From: Bacillus pumilus
GTDB lineage: Bacteria; Bacillota; Bacilli; Bacillales; Bacillaceae
Assembly: GCF_900186955.1 (NCBI RefSeq)
Contig: NZ_LT906438.1
Span: 1,488,001-1,552,000 of the forward strand
Reading direction: 5' to 3'
DNA: 64,000 nt
Numbering within the stretch: position 1 is the first letter of the stretch; every line of letters starts with the position of its first letter. The notes below the pieces were generated by a model. That model saw only the letters and a program-made list of their open reading frames with translations. It ran no database searches and was not told the DNA's origin. Shown here in pieces: positions 45,833 through 56,121 of the stretch. Both the position numbers and the translations under genes were made by a program.

Positions 45833-47162
45833 TGTGAGAGAATTAGCGCTGGACGCTTTAATCAAACTCGAACAAAATCAAGCTTACAGTAATTTACTTT
45901 TGCAGTCAGTCATGAAAGACAAAGACTTGGCAGATCAGGACAAACCGCTCTTAACAGAGCTTGTGTACGGTACACTGCAAAACAAGCTGGCATTAGATTA
46001 TATGCTGGCACCATTTGTGAAAAAACCGCAAAAGGTGGCTCCGTGGGTCATGCAACTTTTGCGGATGTCCCTTTATCAAATGGTGTACCTTGAAAAGATT
46101 CCACATCGTGCAGCCATCCATGAAGCAGTTGAGCTAACGAAAAAGAGAGGGCACAAGGGTATATCTTCACTTGTGAACGGCGTTCTTCGATCCGTGCAAA
46201 GAGAAGGCGTTCCGGCTTTTGATGACATCAAAGATCCAGTCAAGCGGCTTTCGATTGAGACAAGCCACCCATTATGGCTCGTGCAGGAATGGGTTCAGTC
46301 GTACGGATTTGAAGCGGCAGAAAGCATGTGCCGCATTCATTTAGTACCGCCAAAGCAAACCCTTCGTGTCAATCGAATGAAAATCGGCCGCGCAGCACTG
46401 CAGCAAGAACTGCTGGATGCCGGAATTGAAACGGAGCTTGGCGACTTATCAGAAGATGCACTTAAGCTGATGAAAGGGTCCATCGTTTCAACCCCTTCTT
46501 TTCAAGAAGGCTATGTGACCATTCAAGATGAAAGCTCAATGCTTGTCGCAAGAGCACTAGACCCTCAGCCGGGAGAAGCTGTGCTTGACGCCTGTGCGGC
46601 TCCAGGCGGAAAATCAACACATATCGCAGAGCGTATGAACGACAAAGGACAAATTGTTTCACTTGATTTGCACGAACATAAAGTGAAACTCATCAAACAA
46701 GCAGCAAAACGTCTGAACCTTACTCAAATTGAGGCAAAAGCGCTTGATGCAAGGAAAGCAAAGGGCGATTACAGCGAAGCTTCATTTGACCGGATTCTGA
46801 TTGATGCGCCGTGTTCTGGATTTGGCGTCATTAGACGAAAACCAGATATGAAATATACAAAGTCTAAAGAAGACTCAGCAAGGCTTGCTGCAATTCAGCA
46901 GGCAATCTTAAAAGAAACAGCTCCGCTTTTAAAGCCTGGCGGAACCCTTGTATATAGTACATGTACAATGGACCCAACAGAAAATCAACAAGTGATCCAT
47001 GCGTTTTTACAAGAACACCAAGACTTCGAACCCGATCTATCTCTTAATGAACGGCTGCCTGAGCAGGTTGCTCCGTTTGTTCAAAACGGAAGTGTGCAAA
47101 TTCTTCCTCATTATTTCGGAACAGATGGTTTCTTTATTTGCAGCATGAGAAAGAAGGGATAA
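45819..47162 (+). CDS. rsmB: 16S rRNA m5C967 methyltransferase RsmB
   Basis: 447 aa. An N-terminal NusB-like domain (about 1-140) is joined to a SAM-dependent domain with [17 protein letters not shown], the first catalytic Cys in [16 protein letters not shown] and the nucleophile Cys in [13 protein letters not shown]. Methylates a helix 31 cytosine of 16S rRNA. RBS lies within fmt. Confidence 0.95.
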   Translation: MKKSNVRELALDALIKLEQNQAYSNLLLQSVMKDKDLADQDKPLLTELVYGTLQNKLALDYMLAPFVKKPQKVAPWVMQLLRMSLYQMVYLEKIPHRAAIHEAVELTKKRGHKGISSLVNGVLRSVQREGVPAFDDIKDPVKRLSIETSHPLWLVQEWVQSYGFEAAESMCRIHLVPPKQTLRVNRMKIGRAALQQELLDAGIETELGDLSEDALKLMKGSIVSTPSFQEGYVTIQDESSMLVARALDPQPGEAVLDACAAPGGKSTHIAERMNDKGQIVSLDLHEHKVKLIKQAAKRLNLTQIEAKALDARKAKGDYSEASFDRILIDAPCSGFGVIRRKPDMKYTKSKEDSARLAAIQQAILKETAPLLKPGGTLVYSTCTMDPTENQQVIHAFLQEHQDFEPDLSLNERLPEQVAPFVQNGSVQILPHYFGTDGFFICSMRKKG

Positions 47163-47165
47163 AAA

Positions 47166-48248
47166 ATGACAGAACAAAAAGTAAGAAAAGAACTGAAAAC
47201 AGATATGCCGTCGATCTATTCATTTGAGCTTCACGAAATGAAAGAATGGTTAAAAGAACAAGACGAAAAACCTTTCCGCGCAGCGCAAATTTTTGAGTGG
47301 CTTTATGAGAAACGTGTGACATCCTTTGATGAAATGTCTAACCTCTCCAAAGATTTAAGAGAAAAATTAAAAGATCAATTTACAATCACAACATTAAAAA
47401 CCGTGATCAAACAAACGTCTCAAGACGGAACGATCAAGTTTTTATTTGAACTGCATGATGGTTATACAATTGAAACAGTGCTTATGCGTCATGAATATGG
47501 AAACTCTGTCTGCGTGACAACACAGGTTGGCTGTAGAATCGGCTGTACATTCTGTGCATCTACACTTGGCGGTTTAAAACGAAACCTTGAAGCCGGAGAA
47601 ATCGTTGCACAAGTATTGAAAGTACAGCAGGCACTTGACGAAACAGACGAGAGAGTCAGCTCTGTTGTCATCATGGGAATTGGCGAACCGTTTGATAACT
47701 TTGAAGAAATGCTTGCTTTCCTTAAAATCATCAACCATGATCATGGCTTAAATATTGGTGCACGCCATATTACGGTTTCGACAAGCGGAATCATTCCAAA
47801 GATCTATCAATTCGCTGATGAGCAAATGCAAATCAACTTTGCTGTGTCATTGCACGCACCGAACACAGAGATCAGAAGCCGCCTAATGCCGATCAATAAG
47901 GCATATAAGCTGCCAAAATTAATGGAAGCCATCGAATACTACATTCAAAAGACGGGTAGACGTGTCAGCTTTGAATACGGCCTGTTTGGCGGAGTAAATG
48001 ACCAAGTTCACCATGCAGAAGAACTTGCAGACCTATTAAAAGGAATCAAGTGCCACGTGAATCTCATTCCGGTGAACTATGTACCAGAGAGAGATTATGT
48101 GAGAACACCTAGAGAACAAATCTTCCTATTTGAAAAAACGCTAAAAGAACGAGGCGTAAACGTAACGATTAGACGAGAGCAAGGCCATGACATTGATGCT
48201 GCTTGCGGTCAGCTAAGAGCGAAGGAGCGTCAGGAAGAGACGAGGTGA
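47166..48248 (+). CDS. rlmN: Dual-specificity 23S rRNA / tRNA m2A methyltransferase RlmN
   Basis: 360 aa radical SAM enzyme methylating A2503 of 23S rRNA and A37 of some tRNAs. The CxxxCxxC cluster motif is [21 protein letters not shown] binds SAM and the catalytic Cys is in the C-terminal [21 protein letters not shown]. Starts 3 bases after rsmB. Confidence 0.96.
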   Translation: MTEQKVRKELKTDMPSIYSFELHEMKEWLKEQDEKPFRAAQIFEWLYEKRVTSFDEMSNLSKDLREKLKDQFTITTLKTVIKQTSQDGTIKFLFELHDGYTIETVLMRHEYGNSVCVTTQVGCRIGCTFCASTLGGLKRNLEAGEIVAQVLKVQQALDETDERVSSVVIMGIGEPFDNFEEMLAFLKIINHDHGLNIGARHITVSTSGIIPKIYQFADEQMQINFAVSLHAPNTEIRSRLMPINKAYKLPKLMEAIEYYIQKTGRRVSFEYGLFGGVNDQVHHAEELADLLKGIKCHVNLIPVNYVPERDYVRTPREQIFLFEKTLKERGVNVTIRREQGHDIDAACGQLRAKERQEETR

Positions 48249-48251
48249 CGA

Positions 48252-49022
48252 ATGTTGATAAGGGCAGCCTTTCTTACTGATACAGGAAAAGTCCGTCAGC
48301 ATAATGAAGATGATGCAGGTATTTTTGAAGCAAAAGAAGATTCACTTCTCGCTGTTGTAGCAGACGGCATGGGAGGTCATCTTGCTGGTGATGTCGCCAG
48401 CAAGATGGCAGTCTCTTCTTTAAAAGAATACTGGGAAGAAACATCTTCAATTCCAGAAAAGCCAGCCGATCAAGAAAGCTGGTTAATCTCAAAAATCAGT
48501 GACATTAATGACCAAGTTTATGAACATGCGCAAAACAATGAGGAGTGCCAAGGAATGGGGACGACTATTGTATGCGCGCTCGTTCATTTGCAAACGGTCA
48601 CAATTGCGCATATTGGAGACAGCCGCTGCTACCTGCTAAGAGAAGGAGCGCTGACCCAATTAACAGAAGATCATTCACTCGTGAATGAGCTTGTGAAAAC
48701 AGGTGAAATTTCAAAAGCGGATGCAGAATATCATCCAAGAAAAAATGTGCTCACGAAAGCATTAGGAACAGATAAACGTGTTCAAATTGATGCACGCACT
48801 TTTGAAGTGGACCCAGGAGATCAAATCCTGCTTTGCTCAGATGGTCTATCGAATAAAGTAGAAGAAGAGAATTTGACTCATATATTAACGCAAACGACCG
48901 CGCCAGAGGAAAAAGTAACAGAGTTAATACAAACAGCGAATGACAACGGCGGTGAAGATAACATTACAGCAGTACTGTTAGAAATCTCCTCCCAGCCAGA
49001 GGAGGGTGACAGCAAGTGTTGA
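48252..49022 (+). CDS. prpC: PPM-type protein phosphatase PrpC
   Basis: 256 aa Mn-dependent Ser/Thr phosphatase that reverses PrkC signalling. Metal motifs: [54 protein letters not shown]. It overlaps prkC by 7 bases, making a phosphatase-kinase pair. RBS CGAGGTG. Confidence 0.96.
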   Translation: MLIRAAFLTDTGKVRQHNEDDAGIFEAKEDSLLAVVADGMGGHLAGDVASKMAVSSLKEYWEETSSIPEKPADQESWLISKISDINDQVYEHAQNNEECQGMGTTIVCALVHLQTVTIAHIGDSRCYLLREGALTQLTEDHSLVNELVKTGEISKADAEYHPRKNVLTKALGTDKRVQIDARTFEVDPGDQILLCSDGLSNKVEEENLTHILTQTTAPEEKVTELIQTANDNGGEDNITAVLLEISSQPEEGDSKC

Positions 49023-50971
49023 TCGGAAAAAGGATCAGCGGCCGTTATCAGATTCTTCGCGTCATAGGCGGAGGCGGAATGGCCAACGTCTATTTGGCGG
49101 AAGATATGATTTTAGATCGCGAAGTAGCGATTAAAATTTTGCGGTTTGACTTTGCGAGCGATGATGATTTTATTAGACGTTTCCGGCGGGAAGCGCAGTC
49201 AGCTGCAAGCTTAGATCATTCGAATATTGTCAGCATCTACGATGTTGGGGAAGAAGATGACATTTATTATATTGTCATGGAATATGTCGAAGGGATGACG
49301 CTGAAAGAATACATACACGCCAATGGCCCGCTTCATCCGAAAGAAGCCGTTCGCATCATGGAGCAAGTCGTTGCGGCGATGGAAGAAGCCCATGCGAAAC
49401 AGCTCGTCCACCGAGACATTAAGCCTCACAATATATTAATAGACAATATGGGGAACATCAAAGTCACTGATTTTGGGATTGCCATGGCACTCAGCTCAGC
49501 GACCATTACCCATACAAATTCTGTCCTAGGCTCCGTGCACTACTTGTCTCCAGAACAAGCACGCGGGGGTCTTGCAACGAAAAAATCAGACATCTATTCA
49601 CTTGGGATTGTGCTCTATGAACTCATCTCAGGACGCATGCCATTTGAAGGAGAATCGGCTGTCAGTGTTGCACTGAAGCATTTGCAATCAGAGCCACCAT
49701 CTGTGAGAAGATGGAATCCTTCTGTTCCACAAAGCGTGGAAAACATCATTTTAAAGGCGATGGCCAAAGATCCATTTTATCGATATGAAGATGCATCTGA
49801 AATGCAAAAAGACTTAAAAACCGCTTTCGATCCAGCCAGATTAAAAGAAAAACGCTTTGTTATTGAAGAAGACCATGAAGCAACGAAAGCGATCCCAATC
49901 ATTCAAGATCATCAAATCGATCAAGACAATGAAAAAACAGCCGTCCATCCGGCTCAAAAACCGAAGAAAAAAGAGAAACAAAAGCCGAAAAAGAAACGAA
50001 AAAAATGGCCATGGATTGTGGCATCCATCTTATTTATATTGACTGCTGCGTCAATTTTAGCCATCACTGTGTTTCCAGGGCTGCTTTTTCCAAAAGATGT
50101 GGAAGTCACAGATGTATCTGGCATGACGGTTGAAAAAGCAGAAGATACCTTAAAGAAAGCTGGGTTTACCGTCGCTTCGGAGTCAATAGAGATCGCTGAT
50201 GAGAAAATTGAAAAAGGTCTCGTCGTCAAAACAGACCCGAAAATCGGCACAAAGGTCAAAGAAGGAACAGAGATTCAGCTTTACGAAAGTACTGGCAAGG
50301 AAAAGACCGAATTACCTGATGTTACAGGCGAAAAGGTCGATAAAGCAAAAGAAATATTAGAGAAAAAAGGATTTAAACAGGTCGTTGTGGAGGAAGTGAA
50401 TGATAATGACACCGAGTCTGGGATTGTCATGGAACAGAGTCCTTCCGCGAATACTGAGCTTGTAGCAGCAGATGAAGAAGTCACGTTGACTGTCAGCATA
50501 GGTCCTGCCGATATTACATTACGTGATTTAACGACGTATAGTAAGCAAGCGGCATCGAATTATTTAGAGGATAACGGCTTAAAGCTCGATGAAAAAGAAG
50601 CGCATTCTGACGATGTGCCAAAAGGCGAGGTCATGAAGCAGGAACCAGGAGCAGGAACGGCTGTTAAACCAGGTGATACGGTCAAGATTACATTCTCTCT
50701 TGGACCGAAGGAAAAACCAGCTAAAACGGTAACTGAAAAGATTGAGATCCCTTATGAACCAGAAGCGGAAGGGCAGGAGATGAATGTCCAAATTTCCATT
50801 GATGATGCGGAGCATAGCATCTCTGATTCATACGAAAGCTTTAAAATCACTGCGCCGACTGAACGGACCATTAAATTTAAGATTGAACCAGGTCAAAAAG
50901 GATATTATCAAGTGACGGTTGATGATAAAGTCGTCAGCTCGAAAACGATCGAATACCCTGATGATGAATAA
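49016..50971 (+). CDS. prkC: Ser/Thr protein kinase PrkC with PASTA domains
   Basis: 651 aa membrane kinase. Cytoplasmic Hanks kinase domain (about 10-270): [39 protein letters not shown] Lys-rich juxtamembrane stretch (about 313-330) precedes one membrane helix (about 333-355) and three extracellular PASTA repeats (from [20 protein letters not shown]), which bind muropeptides, and a C-terminal Ig-like domain. B. subtilis PrkC triggers spore germination and phosphorylates translation factors. GTG start at 49016, RBS GGAGGGTG. Confidence 0.97.
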   Translation: MLIGKRISGRYQILRVIGGGGMANVYLAEDMILDREVAIKILRFDFASDDDFIRRFRREAQSAASLDHSNIVSIYDVGEEDDIYYIVMEYVEGMTLKEYIHANGPLHPKEAVRIMEQVVAAMEEAHAKQLVHRDIKPHNILIDNMGNIKVTDFGIAMALSSATITHTNSVLGSVHYLSPEQARGGLATKKSDIYSLGIVLYELISGRMPFEGESAVSVALKHLQSEPPSVRRWNPSVPQSVENIILKAMAKDPFYRYEDASEMQKDLKTAFDPARLKEKRFVIEEDHEATKAIPIIQDHQIDQDNEKTAVHPAQKPKKKEKQKPKKKRKKWPWIVASILFILTAASILAITVFPGLLFPKDVEVTDVSGMTVEKAEDTLKKAGFTVASESIEIADEKIEKGLVVKTDPKIGTKVKEGTEIQLYESTGKEKTELPDVTGEKVDKAKEILEKKGFKQVVVEEVNDNDTESGIVMEQSPSANTELVAADEEVTLTVSIGPADITLRDLTTYSKQAASNYLEDNGLKLDEKEAHSDDVPKGEVMKQEPGAGTAVKPGDTVKITFSLGPKEKPAKTVTEKIEIPYEPEAEGQEMNVQISIDDAEHSISDSYESFKITAPTERTIKFKIEPGQKGYYQVTVDDKVVSSKTIEYPDDE

Positions 50972-50983
50972 AGGAGGGACTTT

Positions 50984-51880
50984 ATGCCTGAGGGCAAAAT
51001 TATTAAAGCATTAAGCGGATTCTACTATGTGCTGGATGAGTCGCAAGAGAGTGGAAAAGTAGTTCAGTGCAGAGCGAGAGGCATCTTTCGAAAAAACAAA
51101 ATTACACCTCTTGTTGGCGATTACGTCGTGTATCAAGCAGACAATGATAAAGAAGGCTACTTATTAGAAGTAAAAGAACGGACAAACGAACTTGTTCGTC
51201 CGCCTATTAGTAACGTTGATCAAGCGGTACTTGTTTTCTCAGCGGCAGAACCAGCCTTTAGCACCTCACTTTTAGACAGATTTTTAGTGCTTGTAGAAGC
51301 GAATCATATTGAGCCGATTATCTGCATCACAAAAATGGACTTATTGAAAACAGACGAAGAGCGTGAAACCATCAAGGCATATGCAGACGACTATCGGCAA
51401 ATTGGTTATGAGGTTCATTTAACCTCTACGATTGAAGGAGATGGCATTGAGAAGCTGACCCCGCATTTTCACAATAAAATCACGGTATTTGCCGGTCAGT
51501 CTGGTGTAGGCAAGTCCTCCCTTTTAAATGCGATGAGTCCTGAATTGGCGCTGAAAACAGATGATATCTCATCCCATCTCGGACGAGGAAAGCATACGAC
51601 AAGACATGTCGAACTCATTCGAACAGCAGACGGGCTCATTGCAGATACTCCGGGCTTTAGCTCGCTCGAATTTACTGGCATCGAAGCAGAAGATCTAGGT
51701 CTATACTTTTTAGATATTAGAGACCGGAGTGCAGATTGCAAATTTCGAGGCTGCCTGCATGTGAAAGAGCCTGGCTGTGCGATAAAAGATGCGGTCGAGC
51801 ATGATCAAATCAAAGAATATCGCTATCAGCATTATTTAGAGTTTTTAACTGAAATCAAAGACAGAAAGCCGAGGTACTAA
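50984..51880 (+). CDS. rsgA: Ribosome small-subunit-dependent GTPase RsgA (YloQ/CpgA)
   Basis: 298 aa circularly permuted GTPase for 30S maturation. N-terminal OB fold, then motifs in permuted order: G4 ITKMDLL, G1 GQSGVGKSSLLNAM, G3 DTPGFS. The C-terminal zinc site is CKFRGCLHVKEPGC. RBS AAGGAGGG. In B. subtilis it is a substrate of PrkC, encoded upstream. Confidence 0.96.
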   Translation: MPEGKIIKALSGFYYVLDESQESGKVVQCRARGIFRKNKITPLVGDYVVYQADNDKEGYLLEVKERTNELVRPPISNVDQAVLVFSAAEPAFSTSLLDRFLVLVEANHIEPIICITKMDLLKTDEERETIKAYADDYRQIGYEVHLTSTIEGDGIEKLTPHFHNKITVFAGQSGVGKSSLLNAMSPELALKTDDISSHLGRGKHTTRHVELIRTADGLIADTPGFSSLEFTGIEAEDLGLYFLDIRDRSADCKFRGCLHVKEPGCAIKDAVEHDQIKEYRYQHYLEFLTEIKDRKPRY

Positions 51881-51883
51881 ATC

Positions 51884-52534
51884 ATGGTTTATATTGCCCC
51901 TTCCATTTTATCAGCAGATTTTGCCAATTTGGAGAAAGATATCCGTGATGTGGAACAAGGCGGTGCAGACTACATTCACATCGATGTCATGGACGGTCAT
52001 TTTGTTCCGAATATGACATTTGGGCCAAATGTCGTTGAAGCGATCAGACCACATACGCGTCTTCCGCTTGATGTTCACTTAATGATTGAGCAGCCAGATC
52101 GGTATATTCCTGCATTCGCAAAAGCAGGCGCTGATATTATCTCTGTTCATGTGGAAGCTTGTCCGCACTTACACCGAACAATACAACATATGAAAGAACA
52201 AGGTGTAAAAGCAGGGGTCGTCTTGAATCCGCACACACCTGTTTCTCACATTGAGCATATATTAGAAGATGTGGACCTTGTGTTATTCATGACAGTGAAC
52301 CCTGGTTTTGGGGGACAGGCATTTATTCCATCTGTCCTCACGAAGGTAAAAGAAGTAAAAGCACTGAGTGAACAAAAGGGCTTAACCGATTTACTAATAG
52401 AAATAGACGGCGGTGTCAATGTAGAGACTGCAAAGAGTTGCAAAGAAGCAGGCGCTAATTTACTAGTAGCGGGCTCTGCGGTATATGGTAAAGAAAACCG
52501 CGCAGCAGCGATCCAGGCAATTCGAGAAGCGTAA
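51884..52534 (+). CDS. rpe: Ribulose-phosphate 3-epimerase
   Basis: 216 aa TIM barrel converting ribulose 5-phosphate to xylulose 5-phosphate in the pentose phosphate pathway. Metal and catalytic motifs: IHIDVMDGHFVPN, PLDVHLMI, MTVNPGFGGQ, EIDGGVN. It starts 3 bases after rsgA and ends in a terminator. Confidence 0.96.
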   Translation: MVYIAPSILSADFANLEKDIRDVEQGGADYIHIDVMDGHFVPNMTFGPNVVEAIRPHTRLPLDVHLMIEQPDRYIPAFAKAGADIISVHVEACPHLHRTIQHMKEQGVKAGVVLNPHTPVSHIEHILEDVDLVLFMTVNPGFGGQAFIPSVLTKVKEVKALSEQKGLTDLLIEIDGGVNVETAKSCKEAGANLLVAGSAVYGKENRAAAIQAIREA

Positions 52535-52538
52535 AGGA

Positions 52539-52573
52539 AGGAACCAAAGTCATTGTGATCTTTGGTTCTTTTT
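52539..52573 (+). terminator. Terminator of rpe
   Basis: GAACCAAAG / CTTTGGTTC, extended by AAG/CTT-like flanks, with a 10-base loop and TTTTT. Confidence 0.85.
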
Positions 52574-52594
52574 ACATGGAGAGGAGCGTGTATC

Positions 52595-53239
52595 ATGCAC
52601 ATACATATCGTAGCCGGCGGTCCTTTTGAATACATCCCGCCACTTGAACGTGAAGCATCACAGGAGGATGTTCTCTGGATTGGCGTAGACCGTGGAACCC
52701 TCTTCTTACTAGAGCACGGTATTACCCCTGCCAAAGCCTTTGGTGATTTTGACAGTGTGACAGAAAAAGAGCTTCGGGAGCTGAAAGAGAAATTGCCTGC
52801 TCTGAATGTATTTCAAGCTGAAAAGGATGAAACCGATTTAGAGCTTGCACTGAACTGGGCGCTAAGTCAGCACCCAGCACATATTTACATCTATGGTATT
52901 ACAGGAGGAAGGGCGGATCATTTTCTAGGAAATATCCATCTTCTTTACAAAGGGATTCAGCACAAGCAGAATATCACCCTTGTAGACAAACAAAATATCA
53001 TTCAAATGTTTGAACCTGGTACATACGAAATAAAAGAAGATCAGGATAAAAAATATGTATCGTTTTTACCCTTTGGAACACCGGTTGAAAAGCTGACGTT
53101 AAAAGGTTTCAAATATCCTCTGAAAAATTGTCATATTGAGCCTGGTTCCACACTATGTATTAGTAACGAACTCATCCACTCAAATGGTACTTTTTCTTTT
53201 CATGAAGGCATATTAATAATGGTAAGAAGCAAAGATTGA
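52595..53239 (+). CDS. thiN: Thiamine pyrophosphokinase
   Basis: 214 aa. Transfers pyrophosphate from ATP to thiamine. Motifs: VAGGPFEYIP, WIGVDRGTLFLLEHGITPAKAFGDFDS split over two lines of the protein, and TDLELALNWA; ITGGRADHFLGN follows. ATG 52595 with GGAGAGGAG 8 bases upstream is chosen over an internal upstream ATG that overlaps the rpe terminator. Confidence 0.94.
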   Translation: MHIHIVAGGPFEYIPPLEREASQEDVLWIGVDRGTLFLLEHGITPAKAFGDFDSVTEKELRELKEKLPALNVFQAEKDETDLELALNWALSQHPAHIYIYGITGGRADHFLGNIHLLYKGIQHKQNITLVDKQNIIQMFEPGTYEIKEDQDKKYVSFLPFGTPVEKLTLKGFKYPLKNCHIEPGSTLCISNELIHSNGTFSFHEGILIMVRSKD

Positions 53240-53310
53240 CCAACCTATCAATGTGGATGGCTGATTAAGCTCAATTGTGCTGCAAGCGGTACTTTTAGGA
53301 GGGGGACAAA

Positions 53311-53391
53311 ATGAAATTTTATACAATCAAACTGCCTAGATTTCTTGGCGGCATTGTCCGTGCGATGCTTGGTTCATTTAAGAAAGATTAA
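53311..53391 (+). CDS. spoVM: Stage V sporulation protein M
   Basis: 26 aa amphipathic peptide, too short for a length-based gene search. It marks the positively curved forespore surface and anchors SpoIVA for coat assembly. The sequence starts MKFYTIKLPRFLGGIVRAM; Pro9, critical for curvature recognition, is kept. Compared with B. subtilis, Lys10 is Arg and Arg24 is Lys, both conservative. AGGAGGGGG gives a strong ribosome site. Confidence 0.97.
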   Translation: MKFYTIKLPRFLGGIVRAMLGSFKKD

Positions 53392-53418
53392 TGAGTAATC
53401 TCCTTTATTTCCACATAA

Positions 53419-53453
53419 AAACGCCTGCTACAAGTTATTGTAGCAGGCGTTTA
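53419..53453. terminator. Bidirectional terminator between spoVM and rpmB
   Basis: ACGCCTGCTACA / TGTAGCAGGCGT (53421-53450) with a 6-base loop, A-rich on the left and T-rich on the right; it can stop spoVM and rpmB transcripts. Confidence 0.92.
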
Positions 53454-53460
53454 CTCTTGC

Positions 53461-53649
53461 TTATACACGCTCAACTTTACCAGATTTCAAAGCTCGAGCT
53501 GATACATATACTCTTTTAGGCTTACCGTCCACTAGAATACGAACTTTTTGAAGGTTCGCGCCCCATGTACGTTTTGTAGAGTTCATTGCGTGAGAACGAT
53601 TGTTCCCAGCTTTTGTTTTTCTGCCTGTAATAACGCATTTACGTGCCAT
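53461..53649 (-). CDS. rpmB: 50S ribosomal protein L28
   Basis: 62 aa from the minus-strand ATG at 53649 ([20 protein letters not shown]), with RBS GGGAGGG. L28 belongs to the late-assembling part of the large subunit. The family variant here lacks the zinc-type CxxC arrangement: only one Cys is seen. It is transcribed alone, opposite to its neighbours, as in B. subtilis. Confidence 0.96.
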   Translation of the reverse strand: MARKCVITGRKTKAGNNRSHAMNSTKRTWGANLQKVRILVDGKPKRVYVSARALKSGKVERV

Positions 53650-53725
53650 TTGTTTCCCTCCTAACTGCGAAAACATCATCATATTCTTCATATACGTACT
53701 TAGAGATGCCTCAAGATACTTTAAT

Positions 53726-53754
53726 AATTTACCACAGCTTCAAGGGGTTTGCAA
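53726..53754 (-). promoter_or_regulatory. Promoter of rpmB
   Basis: Minus strand: TTGCAA (53754-53749), 17-base spacer, TAAATT (53731-53726) with extended -10 TGTGG. The rest of 53755-53920 is the divergent control region for yloU and contains an unassigned TTGACA (53787) and a CTTGAT/ATCAAG hairpin. Confidence 0.6.
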
Positions 53755-53920
53755 GGATTGTTTACTCCTCTTTCAAGAAAAATACCTTGACATCTTGATA
53801 AAAAATCAAGGCTATAGTATAAGTAGGATTGGGTCGGATTGAATGATTTCTTTTAAAAAGAAGGGTCTTATAGTAAAATAGTGATAACTCAGGGCAATTT
53901 CTCAAAAAGGGGGAACCAAT

Positions 53921-54283
53921 GTGTCCATTGAACTTAGAACGAAATACGGACAAATTGATATATCAAATGAAGTCATTGCAATGGTGGCAGGAGGCGCTGC
54001 GATCGATTGCTATGGTATTGTTGGGATGGCGTCCAAAAATCAAATCAAGGACGGCTTGACGGATATTCTCCGTAAAGAGAACTTCAGCCGGGGTGTTCTT
54101 GTGCGTCAAAAAGAAGACCGCATTCATATTGATATGTACATCATCGTCAGCTACGGTACAAAAATATCAGAAGTCGCACATAATGTTCAAACGAAAGTCA
54201 AATATACGATTTCTCACACAGTTGGACTTTCTGTTGATTCGGTCAACATTTATGTACAAGGAGTAAGAGTTACGAACCCGTAG
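53921..54283 (+). CDS. yloU: Asp23/Gls24-family protein YloU
   Basis: 120 aa. Asp23-family protein (KYGQIDISNEVIAMVAGGAA, VGLSVDSVNIYVQGVRV). In Firmicutes these are envelope-stress associated and membrane anchored by partners; the function of YloU is unclear. It is nearly always adjacent to fakA. GTG start with AAAAGGGGG upstream. Confidence 0.93.
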   Translation: MSIELRTKYGQIDISNEVIAMVAGGAAIDCYGIVGMASKNQIKDGLTDILRKENFSRGVLVRQKEDRIHIDMYIIVSYGTKISEVAHNVQTKVKYTISHTVGLSVDSVNIYVQGVRVTNP

Positions 54284-54298
54284 TAAGGAGGAAATATA

Positions 54299-55972
54299 TT
54301 GTCTATTAGAAATCTTGATGGCCGCTCATTTGCAAAAATGATTCTTGCAGGTGCTCACCATCTTTCTCAAAACGCACAAATTGTGGATGCGTTAAATGTT
54401 TTTCCAGTGCCAGACGGAGACACGGGGACAAATATGAATTTGTCAATGACTTCAGGGGCAAAAGCAGTTGAAGAAACAAATACCGATCATATTGGGAAGG
54501 TCGGCGTGGCCTTGTCAAAAGGGCTATTGATGGGCGCAAGAGGAAACTCAGGCGTCATCCTATCACAGCTCTTTAGAGGTTTCAGTAAAAATATAGAACA
54601 AAAAGAGACGATTGACGCCAAAGAATTTGCCCTTGCCTTGCAGGCCGGTGTTGATACAGCCTATAAAGCCGTGATGAAACCGATTGAAGGGACCATCTTA
54701 ACGGTCGCAAAGGATGCAGCAAAGAAAGCGGTTGCTGTTTCAGCAACCGAAAATGACATTGACCGCGTTCTTGAGTTAACGATTGAGGAAGCGAGAGCAT
54801 CACTTGATCGAACGCCAGATCTACTTCCTGTTTTAAAAGAAGTAGGCGTTGTCGATAGTGGAGGTAAGGGACTTCTCTGCGTATATGAAGGTTTCCTTGC
54901 TTCATTAAGAGGAGAGGACCTCCATCTGAAAGCGTCCTCTTTGCCAACGTTAAAAGAACTTGTCAGTGCAGAGCATCATAAAAGTGCACAAAGCCATATG
55001 AACACTGAAGATATTGAATTTGGTTATTGTACTGAATTTATGGTGAAATTTGAAGAAGAGAAACAGTCCTTTGATGAGAATGCCTTCAGAGAAGACTTAA
55101 GCGAATTCGGAGATTCACTTCTTGTGGTATCTGATGAAACGCTGGCGAAAGTTCATATTCATGCAGAGCAGCCTGGAGATGTCTTATCCTATGCACAGCG
55201 CTACGGCAGCCTGATCAATATGAAAATTGAAAACATGAGAGAGCAGCATAGCTCGATTGTGAACGAAGAAAAAGAACATGCGCCCGCTGCACCAAAGGCA
55301 CCTGCTGCTGAAAAACAGCGCTTTGGAGTCGTCAGTGTCGCAATGGGAGAAGGAATTGCTGACTTGTTTAAAAGTATCGGAGCTTCCGTCGTCATTGAAG
55401 GCGGACAGACGATGAACCCAAGTACAGAAGACATTGTCACAGCAATTGAAAGCGTACATGCCGAAACCGTCTTTATCTTACCTAATAATTCTAATATTGT
55501 CATGGCAGCGAAACAGGCGGCAACTGTCTCGAGTCGTGAGGTTGTTGTCATTCCAACGAAGACCGTTCCTCAAGGAATGTCGGCACTTCTTTCTCTCAAT
55601 GAAGCAGCTTCAAATGAAGACAACGAAGCGGCGATGCTAGAAGCGATTGACCACGTGAAAAGCGGCCAAATTACCTTTGCGGTGAGAGATACCCAAATTG
55701 ATGGAATCGACATTGCCAAAGGAGATTATATGGGTCTCTTTAACGGAAAAATCACCTTAACTGCGAAAAATCAATTAGATGCAGCAAAAGAACTTTTGAC
55801 CAAAATGGTGACAGAAGATGATGAGATTGTTACGATCATTAAAGGGGAAGATGCATCATCTGAAGAGATGGATGAGTTAGAAGCCTTTATTGAAGAAACA
55901 TTTGAAGATATAGAAGTTGAAGTCCACGATGGAAAACAGCCGCTTTATTCATATATTTTGGCTGTCGAATAA
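54299..55972 (+). CDS. fakA: Fatty acid kinase catalytic subunit FakA (YloV)
   Basis: 557 aa DAK2-domain kinase that phosphorylates FakB-bound fatty acids to acyl phosphate, used by the PlsX/PlsY route. The N-terminal DhaL-like ATP domain has NVFPVPDGDTGTNMNLSM and KGLLMGARGNSGVILSQLFRG (two stretches); a C-terminal DegV-related domain follows. TTG start at 54299, RBS TAAGGAGG. plsX lies 4.5 kb downstream. Confidence 0.94.
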   Translation: MSIRNLDGRSFAKMILAGAHHLSQNAQIVDALNVFPVPDGDTGTNMNLSMTSGAKAVEETNTDHIGKVGVALSKGLLMGARGNSGVILSQLFRGFSKNIEQKETIDAKEFALALQAGVDTAYKAVMKPIEGTILTVAKDAAKKAVAVSATENDIDRVLELTIEEARASLDRTPDLLPVLKEVGVVDSGGKGLLCVYEGFLASLRGEDLHLKASSLPTLKELVSAEHHKSAQSHMNTEDIEFGYCTEFMVKFEEEKQSFDENAFREDLSEFGDSLLVVSDETLAKVHIHAEQPGDVLSYAQRYGSLINMKIENMREQHSSIVNEEKEHAPAAPKAPAAEKQRFGVVSVAMGEGIADLFKSIGASVVIEGGQTMNPSTEDIVTAIESVHAETVFILPNNSNIVMAAKQAATVSSREVVVIPTKTVPQGMSALLSLNEAASNEDNEAAMLEAIDHVKSGQITFAVRDTQIDGIDIAKGDYMGLFNGKITLTAKNQLDAAKELLTKMVTEDDEIVTIIKGEDASSEEMDELEAFIEETFEDIEVEVHDGKQPLYSYILAVE

Positions 55973-55976
55973 CGAA

Positions 55977-56008
55977 AGAAGGGCAAATAAAGCCCTTCTT
56001 CTTCTTTT
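55977..56008 (+). terminator. Terminator of fakA
   Basis: AAGAAGGGC / GCCCTTCTT with an AAATAAA loop and T-rich tail. Confidence 0.87.
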
Positions 56009-56121
56009 GCAATTTTTTACTAACGATTCAACGGTGAAATGAGTTGCGGGAAACGATTGAATCCATTAGTCTAAAGAAAGAACCAAACCAATATGTGAGT
56101 GGTTATGAGAGGGGAAGACCT

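Noticed and set aside
52246..52734. 162-codon minus-strand frame across rpe and thiN
   Set aside because: It spans two real genes and a terminator; it is a by-product of their codons.
53787..53818. TTGACA with TATAGT as a yloU promoter
   Set aside because: The spacer would be 20 bases, too long for a sigma-A promoter; left unassigned.
56044..56121. Longer sdaAB frame beginning at ATG 56044
   Set aside because: The added 26 residues have no counterpart in known SdaAB, while ATG 56122 has a proper ribosome site and family N-terminus.
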